Positions 57,282-64,000 of a stretch of 64,000 bases of DNA are shown one piece after another. The position numbers and the translations under genes are program-made. Below the pieces are notes generated by a model that was not told where the DNA came from, ran no database searches, and saw only the letters and a list, made by a program, of their open reading frames with translations. The stretch is from positions 2,666,001 through 2,730,000 of the forward strand of contig JAGPYM010000001.1 of the NCBI GenBank assembly GCA_020736575.1, written 5' to 3'. This DNA comes from Thelonectria olida (taxonomy: Eukaryota; Ascomycota; Sordariomycetes; Hypocreales; Nectriaceae). How positions within the stretch are numbered: position 1 is the stretch's first letter; the number at the start of each line of letters is the position of its first letter.

Positions 57282-57856
57282 AGACTTGATGGTACTTCGT
57301 TAGATTATGACAATGGTGGGATCTCATCATGGCTATTTAGAATAAGCCCCTGGTGGGTTTGCCCAGAGGTGGAATTCCACCTCTAGGTTTTATTAGAACA
57401 GGGCTTGATATATGCTATCTCTAGCCCTTGTACTGGGCTTAGATCACTTCGATTGAGTAATGAAGAACGTGAATTGATGATGGACTGGGGAATATTTGAA
57501 TTGATTCACATATGATACCCCTTGAACACTCTCCCAAGAGCTGTCGTATCCCGTGGCGTAGAAGCAGTTATTTGTGTTATAAAGAACTCTAGTGCCAGTG
57601 AAGAGGCTGTCTTGTTCTCAGGACTCGAATTGGAGACGTTTATTTAAACCCCTCGATCTCTTCGCTTGCCGACTACTGCTCACCACCTCCACATCATCAC
57701 CTTCATCCACGGCTACCACTGCTCTCAGACACAACTGCTTCCATAGGCAGGTGCCCACGCACACGCACTCACTCTTCCATACGACTGCTCTCACATATAG
57801 TCTCTTTATACGTATACATCTTCTTCCCCCTGACTCATTACCTCCATCTAATCACC
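57282..57856. other. Spacer between small lipid-anchor genes A and B
   Basis: These 575 bases contain a perfect 20-base palindrome (57365-57384) shortly after the stop of gene A and a pyrimidine-rich leader before gene B. Confidence 0.5.
57365..57384. terminator. Perfect 20-bp palindrome (possible hairpin)
   Basis: AGAGGTGGAATTCCACCTCT is identical to its reverse complement. It lies 80 bases after the stop of gene A. It could form a hairpin in RNA or a dimeric protein site; the role as a 3'-end element is only a guess. Confidence 0.35.
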
Positions 57857-58232
57857 ATGGGATGCTGCATGAGCAAGCCGGGGGAGTATGCCATCGAGAG
57901 GGATAGCAGTGGTCAGTGGCAACAAGTCCACAAGAGAGACAAGAAGAACAAGTCTCGAGGTGGAAAGAAGAATGGTTCATCGAAGAGTCACTCAAGCCGC
58001 GGAGGTGACTCGAAACGCGCGCGAGGTTCTCATTCAGATAGCCCCTGCCGCTTGGAGAAGAGGTAGCACTCCAGCCAGAACCTCCCCTTCATCTCGAAGC
58101 AGCTCTGCACCCGAAGGGTCTCCTCCAGCTAGACATGTCCCTCAACCCAGAAATGCCCCCCAGGCCAGACGTGCCCCTATGCCCAGACGCCCAGCCTCAC
58201 CCGATTCAGATGAGAGCGAATCGGTTGCTTGA
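57857..58232 (+). CDS. Small MGC-type lipid-anchored protein B (novel family)
   Basis: The start MGCCMSKPGEYAIE has Gly2, Cys3, Cys4 and Ser6, suited to myristoylation plus double palmitoylation. A strongly basic Lys/Arg/Ser tail follows (HKRDKKNKSRGGKKNGSSKS). The ATG frame stops at 58066 (69 codons), but another frame continues with similar Pro/Arg/Ser-rich composition to 58232 and ends SPDSDESESVA. A short intron (for example from about 57960 or 58003 to 58041, acceptor cagatag) would join them in phase. Both donors (gtggaa, gtgact) are weak, and the shorter intron (37 bp) is under the usual minimum. I list the longer form as likely and the 69-residue form as the alternative. Confidence 0.45.
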
Positions 58233-58648
58233 GAAGACTGAGGTTAAGTGGTGAAACCCCCGGGACGACTGTGGTGGTGAGTTGGTGGCATGGAGGGAAT
58301 AGTAGTGAAGCCAGTGCTAATTACTAATGAAGACACAATTGCATTAACGTTTTTTTTAATTGATTTTTCTTTCTTCGTGATTCCTCTGATGCAAGTTGTC
58401 AATGACACTTGAGTTCTTGGTGTAAGTTGGGTATGCAAATGTGTATATCTTGACGAGTTCGAAATAATTGAGCTGTACGTGTAGCGTGGGAGATGCATAA
58501 TGCATCGATCATGCATCCACTCATACCCCGCAACATTGGTCGTACATATAACTTCACTTAGCCCACCCTTCGTTGGTGGACTACATCGCTTCGTTAACAC
58601 CAAATACTGTATACTTCCCGCCAAGACACATACAAGTGCATCTTAAAC
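58233..58648. other. Intergenic spacer
   Basis: These 416 bases hold no gene. An ATGCAT motif occurs three times at about 58493-58515. The last 100 bases form the leader of the reductase-like gene. Confidence 0.45.
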
Positions 58649-59541
58649 ATGTCTTCTCCGCGTCATGTTCTCATCCTCGGCGGCAACGGCAGAATTGGTC
58701 GCCTACTCACGCAGATCCTCCTCAAGAAGTCGTGGTCAGTGACCAGCCTCATCCGCACAGCTAAGCAAATCAAGGACCTGGAGCCTATTGCCGACGGGCT
58801 TCCCGGGAAGTTGACTATTGCGGTCCATGATCTCGAGAAGGTTGATAGTCAGGAAAAAGCTGCCGTCATCATCAACGACCTCAAGCCAGACTCAATAGTT
58901 TGGACCGCTGGTAAGAGTCCTCGAAGCTATCCAAGGGAGCGCCCACTAAGCCATGAAACAGGTGCCGGCGCCACAGGCTCGCAAGATCGGGTTTGTACAT
59001 TGTCCCCCTCGACGTGATGCTTTCACTCATTCGGAATTAGGTCTTCCGCATTGACCGTGACGCCGCCATCAACTTCCTCAAAGCCGCCGTCGCAACTCCG
59101 ACCATCACTCACTTTATGCTCGTTTCCTACCTCGGCGCCCGTCGAGAAAACGCCCCGTGGTGGACCGACGAAGACTGGGCGTACTGGAACAAGGTCAACT
59201 CGACCTTCCTGGGCCGCTACTACGAGGCAAAGGTTGCCGCCGACGAGGCCATCATCACCGAGACGAAGCCGCGCCCCAGCATCTCTGCCGTGTCGGTCCG
59301 GCCGGGAGGGCTGACTGAGAAGGAGTCTGGCGGCGTGGTCATGGGCCAAACCAAACAGGCGCGGGGAATGACTACGCGGGCGACGACGGCCAATGTCACA
59401 GCGCTGCTCCTGGAGGCGGAGAACATTAAGAGCCGCTGGTTGGATGTTCTGGATGGTGACGAGGACGCCCAGGTTGCTGTCGAGCGATGCGTGCGTGAAG
59501 GAACAGAGTGCGCTGAGGGCGAGCCTTCATACTCGGAATAA
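58649..59541 (+). CDS. NAD(P)-binding Rossmann protein (SDR/NAD-dependent epimerase-like)
   Basis: Three exons (58649-58910, 58962-58990, 59041-59541) give 263 residues. The 29-base exon 2 (encoding AGATGSQDR) was found by frame. The dinucleotide site reads VLILGGNGRIGRLL near the N-terminus, the pattern of atypical SDRs in the NAD(P)H-binding NmrA/epimerase group. IVWTAGAGA is the NNAG-like strand, MLVSYLGARRENAPWW the catalytic-strand equivalent, and ISAVSVRPGGLTE the conserved RPG. The fungal relatives are uncharacterised; a redox sensor or reductase role is plausible. It sits between the small lipid-anchor genes B and C on the same strand, but no functional link is shown. Confidence 0.85.
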
Positions 59542-60068
59542 TGCGCATTACTAGAGAACATGGCATCGAGTGTCATTTGACCTGGGACAGTCACCGGTAT
59601 GAGGATGACATTGACACGTTTGGCCTAAATATGAGATGCAATCCAAGCCAAACACTTCACTATTGAGAAGGGTATTTTATCTTTAACACACACGGGTCGT
59701 TTGCTGGCTCTTACTTGCCCTGTCTATTGTTTATACCTGAGTGTCGTCTTCTGACACAGGCCCACGAGGCGTTATATCCAACCCATTTCAAACACTCACA
59801 AGCTCAATGACCACCAACCGTTTTCCGTAGTGCCCGCGTGCGTTATAGATGGAAGCGCGTGTTTGTAGCACTCTGTTAGAGGAAGTGAATCACAATCGCG
59901 CAAAGAGTCATCTCCTGTTTGTGGCACGACATATAATAATCAGTCCGTCCGCTCGAGCAGATAAAGATTCCCCGATTACCCGCGCATACTCGCTCTCCTA
60001 CTCCTCAAATCCTCGTCGATATTACAAATTTGAAAACCCCCTTGCTCAGTCGAGTTACAAAAGCCAAC
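59542..60068. other. Intergenic spacer
   Basis: These 527 bases hold no gene. The last 150 bases are C/A-rich leader of gene C. Confidence 0.45.
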
Positions 60069-60534
60069 ATGGGTTGCTGCGATTCCAAGCCACCCCGAAA
60101 CGAAATCGAGCGCCAGGACCAGCGCCGAGAGGGCCCTCGGCCTCACCATGGCAATCCACCGTATGAGGCTTCTTATTTTTGGTGAGGGCGATATCAACTA
60201 ACACTTCCTTAGCGCTCAGCCTTCCCAAGGGACGGTTGGCTACCCGGTCCCCAGTACCAACGCCAGTGCCGCAACTGGCCCGCCCATCGCCCTTGATCAT
60301 ATTGAACCGCACTCAAGCCAGGCCGCTCCGGCGTATCGTGTCCAGAGCTTTGCTTCTGACGACATCGGGACATTGAGTGGGAGTTTCTCGCCGACCGGGC
60401 ACGAGGAGCCCGCCACCGAGCCCATCGAGGTTCACGGGGAGAGCGCTGTCGTCAAGAACCAGTCGGAAGCCAACTCTGGCTCGCGGCCGGGCTCCAAGAC
60501 ATCCAGCAAGGGCAAGGGCAAAGACTCAAACTAA
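60069..60534 (+). CDS. Small MGC-type lipid-anchored protein C (novel family)
   Basis: Two exons (60069-60160 and 60213-60534; intron gtatga...ccttag with ctaac branch site) give 137 residues. The start MGCCDSKPPRNEIERQDQ has Gly2, Cys3, Cys4 and Ser6, for myristoylation and palmitoylation. The rest is polar and low complexity: SQGTVGYPVPSTNAS, then an acidic middle (TGHEEPATEPIEVHGE) and a Ser/Gly/Lys end (SKTSSKGKGKDSN). No domain is seen, and the split makes it easy to miss with single-frame ORF searches. The shared start with genes A and B suggests common descent or common targeting. A LAMTOR1/Meh1-like lipidated scaffold is the nearest known analogue in design, not in sequence. Confidence 0.6.
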
Positions 60535-61803
60535 TGACTACAACGGGAATCTCTGAGTGATGAGGAGTGGGTGACAGGAAAGGGGGCTTGGGCACCGAGG
60601 AAGTTTGGTAATGGGGTTCACGAGAAGCACAAGCAAACAGAGATCAGTTTCACGAATGAAGCATCAACGTTTACAGCCACGCATGCGGTGCACTATGGCT
60701 TGTGTTGGCGTCGGCTGAAGGTGGCCGTTGGGTGCATGTAGCACTTAGACGGTTGCGCAAAGTATGCCGTCTTTCGTAGACACTCTAATAATAAATGTGC
60801 CGAATGACGACAAGACGCAACCTCGATGCCTGTGTCTCGAGGATTTGATGAGGAATAAGTTAAGAAGAAGAAGAATATTAGGGCAGTGTTCGCTTTAGGT
60901 AATTAGTATTCTGGTGCATGGTCGAGTTCTCTCTTCTCTCTTCAAGTGTGGGGGTTCATGACCTTGTTGCTTGTGAAGTGGGAAACGGCGGCTCAAGAAT
61001 AAAAAAACATACGATACACTTACTCAAGTGCCAAGAGCAGCAGACCAGCTATCAAGTGTTGTGTTTATACGATACCGACGGAGTACAGTTCGGAATGAAT
61101 GGTTTGTCGTTTGCTTTCGGTTGCAACTTCTTTTACTCTCATGGCCATGTTCTCAAGTTGACTGAGTTTGTTTCTTGGGCTTTGAGGTGCAGATGTGCAC
61201 GACTATATTAACCCCTGTAAGAGTCATGAGAGTCTTTGGTGGAACAAGTTCGCATGGTACGACTGATGGGAGGAGATGTTCTTAATGAATGAGCAGAATA
61301 GAGAATGCGGCTTGTCAGTTGTCACCAAGCCATTGGGGCCACGACGAGAGGGAGCGAGAGTAGAGTCTCAGCTGCCCCAAAGACACGCAGCAAATAAATC
61401 AATCATGTGCATAGTCTTCTATTTGACAGTGGATCTGCAGGGATTGATCAATTCATTTGTTCAGCTCCAAGGGTCGTCGTTGCCAAGGATCTCTATCAAG
61501 CCATACAAAACTTGCTCAAACCGCCGCAAGTTGGGCCACCACGGGCGTTGAAACTGGTGCATTTGCGCCCATTTTCGGCCAGAGTCTCCCCACCGAGATC
61601 CACGGTTCGTCGCAGGGAACCATCATGATTCTTTAATTCTGGAGCTGGTGCACGAATGGCATGTGGTGTTCCTCCGTCCGTCCTTCATCATGCGGGCAAG
61701 CAGCACACCACACGCGGCCCGCCGCGTCCAAGTAGAAATACTCGGGTCCTCGCATCTTCATTTTTAACTTTAAACCTCGAAGCTTCCTTACCTTATCTGC
61801 CGG

Positions 61804-61810
61804 TATATAA
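61804..61810 (+). promoter_or_regulatory. TATA box, Ctr copper transporter gene
   Basis: TATATAA lies 158 bp upstream of the start codon, consistent with regulated transcription. Confidence 0.45.
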
Positions 61811-61848
61811 TTCCCTTCAAGGTACCGCGGTTGGGGCTTCATCTCTCC

Positions 61849-61874
61849 CACACACGCACACGCACACGCACACA
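61849..61874. repeat. (CACACG)n simple repeat
   Basis: About four short CA/CG units lie in the 5' leader of the Ctr gene. Confidence 0.7.
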
Positions 61875-61967
61875 TCAACATTGAATCACCGTCACGAATA
61901 AACAACAACATCAGCACTCCCTCTCTCCCCCCCGCCCCAGAGGTTCTCAAACAACTCATCCGCGATA

Positions 61968-62632
61968 ATGGATATGTCAGGCATGTCCGGCATGTCCTCC
62001 ACGGCCACCATGGCCATGACGGCCACTCACACCATGGACATGACCTCTGCTACCGCAAGCATGGAATCTATGGACATGGGCGGCGGCTGCAAGATTTCCG
62101 TGCGACAAGTCTCCATCCCTCTTGGATCCAATCGAGCGCTGACCGAAACTAGATGCTTTGGAACTGGAACACGGTCGACTCCTGCTTCATCGCCGAGTCC
62201 TGGCACGTCACCTCCAAGGGCATGTTCGCCGGCTCCTGCATCGGCGTCATCCTCCTCGTCATGACCCTCGAGTTCCTCCGCCGAGCCGTCAAAGAGTTCG
62301 ACGCCTACCTTATCCGCCAGCACGAGGCCAAGTTCCAAGGCTCTTCGGCCGCCGCCTCCGATAGCAGCAAGAACGCCACCGCCGCTGCTTGCGCCGTGGT
62401 CCCCCCTCCGTTCCGGCCCAATGTCTTCCAGCAGGCCATCCGTGCCTTCCTTCACATGTGCCAGTTCGCCGTGGCTTACTTTGTGATGCTCCTCGCCATG
62501 TACTACAACGGATACTTCATCATCTGCATCTTCATCGGCGCGTACCTGGGCTCCTTCATCTTCCAGTGGGAAACTCTTTCTGGGGGTCGCAACACGAGCG
62601 CCACTCGTGAGGCTACCGTCTGCTGTGGTTAA
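61968..62632 (+). CDS. Ctr-family copper transporter
   Basis: Two exons (61968-62099 and 62153-62632) give 203 residues. The Met-rich N-terminus has repeated MDMSGMSGM / MAMTATHTMDM motifs that bind Cu(I). Three transmembrane helices follow: MFAGSCIGVILLVMTLEFL, then AVAYFVMLLAMYYNGYFII (with the MxxxM copper gate MLLAM), then IFIGAYLGSFIF (with the GxxxG packing motif GAYLG). The C-terminus ends in Cys-containing TVCCG, as in many Ctr proteins. Small trimeric Ctr2/Ctr3-like importers of the plasma or vacuolar membrane are the family. The length fits Ctr3. Copper regulation of its promoter is likely from knowledge of the family but not proven by a site here. Confidence 0.94.
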
Positions 62633-63377
62633 GGGGGCAGTGAGACTGGAATGGACGGCGGTTAATGGGTTGTGGTTGTAACAAGGATGGTCATGGGGCA
62701 ATCTCCTGTTTCTCTGGGCCATGGGTTGTCATGGCCGTAATGTTACGTGAACCAGATCAGGTCAGATTCTTGGTAGCGCACCGAGACATGGCTTGCAGAT
62801 GGCTGATTTTGGTCGTCATACATTGTCAGCGTTGCTGCTCTCGTGTTACTGCTGGTCCATTGGGGTTCATATTGTCAGGTACAGGTAGTTAGCATCTAAT
62901 TGAATCGATACCCGCTCTTTCTACCTGAGTTGAGTTACTTGCCCAAGCTGCCTTAAAATCGATACAGTTAGTACGTGAGAGTGTCTTGTCAGCCTCAAAA
63001 CTTCACAAATGCCGGGGATGGTGGAGGGTCGTGTTCTCGTCGGCTGATGATTGATAAGGGTCAAAAGATTGGGGAGGGTTCGAGGAATGAACCATTGGGT
63101 GGTGGATGAACGGTACCTGGACCAGGAGCCGAATTCCGGCCAAGGATGCGGGCTGACAAATGGGCCGTTATGTACCTGTAACTTTTGCGTGTCTTGGCCG
63201 TGGGCTTGTCGATCCTCTAAAGAGCATGGGGTAAATTAATGAGGCTTTGAACCCTGCGAGGCACCGACTTCCCTTCTTCCCTCTGCCCTTGACTCGACCT
63301 CTTTCAATCCATCTCGACATTACTGCAACAAACATCCTCGACTACGGGCGCCCCCGTCCGCCTGTCCGTCCCCCATC
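62633..63377. other. Intergenic spacer
   Basis: These 745 bases hold the Ctr 3' flank and the promoter of the Zn2Cys6 factor. I see no gene. The last 100 bases are CT-rich leader. Confidence 0.5.
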
Positions 63378-64000
63378 ATGTTCCGTCACCTCATGTCCGC
63401 CAAGGTGCGCTCCAACGCAGGATGCTGGACCTGTCGCCTACGGCGCAAGAAATGCGACGAGCAGCGCCCCATCTGCGAAGGCTGCGCTGCCCTCGAAATC
63501 ACCTGCTATTACAACGAAGAGAAGCCCGAATGGATGGACGGCGGCCCCAAGCAAAAGGCCATGGCGGAGAAGATCAAGGCCCAGGTCAAGAAGCAGGCCT
63601 CGCAGCGTCGCGATCGCAAATACATGGAGATGCTCGAGACGGGCACCCGCAACGTCAACCTCGCCGCCAACGACGACCACGCCGCCAAAACCCCTTCGGC
63701 AGCCGCCCACGACTTTGCAGACACGCTCGTCTCTGGCGTTGGATCCGATACCGACCCCCCTTCGAGCCATGACGCAGGCTCAACGCCCGCCTCCAGCAAC
63801 ACCAGCGGCGCCTCACCCCCCGACATGCCCTGGCACACTGGCCAATTCCTCGTCCGTTCCGACGACCCCAACAACGTGGCCGGCCATAACACCGAGGTTC
63901 ACTTCATCATGATCTACCTCGATTACGTCTTCCCTCACCTGTTTCCCTTCTACCGTCCTCCCATGCTCGCCGGTGGCCGCGGCTGGATCCTCGATGTATT
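63378..64000 (+). CDS. Zn2Cys6 transcription factor, N-terminal part (runs off the right edge)
   Basis: The start at 63378 opens a frame to the window end (207 codons). The zinc cluster is CWTCRLRRKKCDEQRPICEG with CAALEITC behind it, a full CxxCx6Cx5CxxCx6C set. A basic linker with a possible coiled coil (KQKAMAEKIKAQVKKQASQRRDRKY) follows, then an Asp/Ser/Pro-rich stretch and the start of a conserved hydrophobic block (HFIMIYLDYVFPHLFPFYRP). That block is the first helix of the fungal regulatory domain seen in factors of the acetate/secondary-metabolism type. The start is supported by the leader and by the cluster lying close behind it. The C-terminus is missing only because the window ends. 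Confidence 0.88.
   Translation, partial: MFRHLMSAKVRSNAGCWTCRLRRKKCDEQRPICEGCAALEITCYYNEEKPEWMDGGPKQKAMAEKIKAQVKKQASQRRDRKYMEMLETGTRNVNLAANDDHAAKTPSAAAHDFADTLVSGVGSDTDPPSSHDAGSTPASSNTSGASPPDMPWHTGQFLVRSDDPNNVAGHNTEVHFIMIYLDYVFPHLFPFYRPPMLAGGRGWILDV

Larger units (their letters stand above)
60535..61967. other. Gene-free stretch before Ctr gene
   Basis: This 1.4-kb spacer contains the promoter of the copper transporter, with a TATATAA box (61804-61810) and a CACACG repeat (61849-61874). Short frames (up to 108 codons) have no family features. Confidence 0.5.

Overview
The window is nuclear DNA of a filamentous ascomycete (Pezizomycotina, most likely a Sordariomycete; I cannot fix the genus). 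The evidence is: genes split by 45-75 bp introns with GTRNGT donors, CTAAC/CTGAC-like branch sites and YAG acceptors; Zn2Cys6 transcription factors; a NACHT-WD40 STAND protein; a CorA-like fungal membrane protein; and a pisatin-demethylase-type P450. I support about 25 protein genes (roughly one per 2.5 kb) with spliced models, most of which close in frame to the base. I found no convincing tRNA, rRNA, CRISPR or intact transposon.

Layout. 1-10.5 kb holds mostly housekeeping genes: a tandem-bromodomain RSC4-like remodeller subunit, a conserved mitochondrial-type membrane protein of unknown function (minus strand), a Vps3844-type ER/vacuolar membrane protein and a Zn2Cys6 factor. 10.5-19.6 kb has a 2.9 kb gene-free stretch, a many-exon CorA-like membrane protein with an unresolved 5' end, and an arginyl-tRNA synthetase homologue that has lost both class I ATP-binding signatures. 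19.6-22.5 kb has a Cdc25/arsenate-reductase-type rhodanese, then SmG and Ntr2 head to head; both are spliceosome genes and share 209 bp. 23-37 kb is more accessory: a Baeyer-Villiger-type flavoprotein with a one-base frameshift, a P450, a large NACHT-WD40 protein, a glutathione transferase with a GC-AG intron, an OTT_1508-like deaminase protein and a C2H2 protein with an in-frame TAG. 37.6-39 kb is flavohaemoglobin, followed by 7.7 kb of gene-free, low-complexity DNA.

46.7-52 kb carries Sti1 and an intracellular GH3 beta-glucosidase. 53-64 kb carries three metal-related proteins (ZIP transporter, haemerythrin-like, Ctr copper transporter), an NAD(P)-binding reductase-like protein and the start of another Zn2Cys6 factor that runs off the right edge.

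The least expected feature is at 56.9-60.5 kb: three small genes on one strand whose proteins all begin MGC(F/C)xSKP. This is a perfect N-myristoylation/palmitoylation start, followed by unrelated low-complexity tails. I propose them as a dispersed-tandem family of lipid-anchored small proteins. Other points of interest are the degenerate ArgRS, the NLR/deaminase neighbourhood, a perfect 20-bp palindrome and the two probable GC-AG introns.
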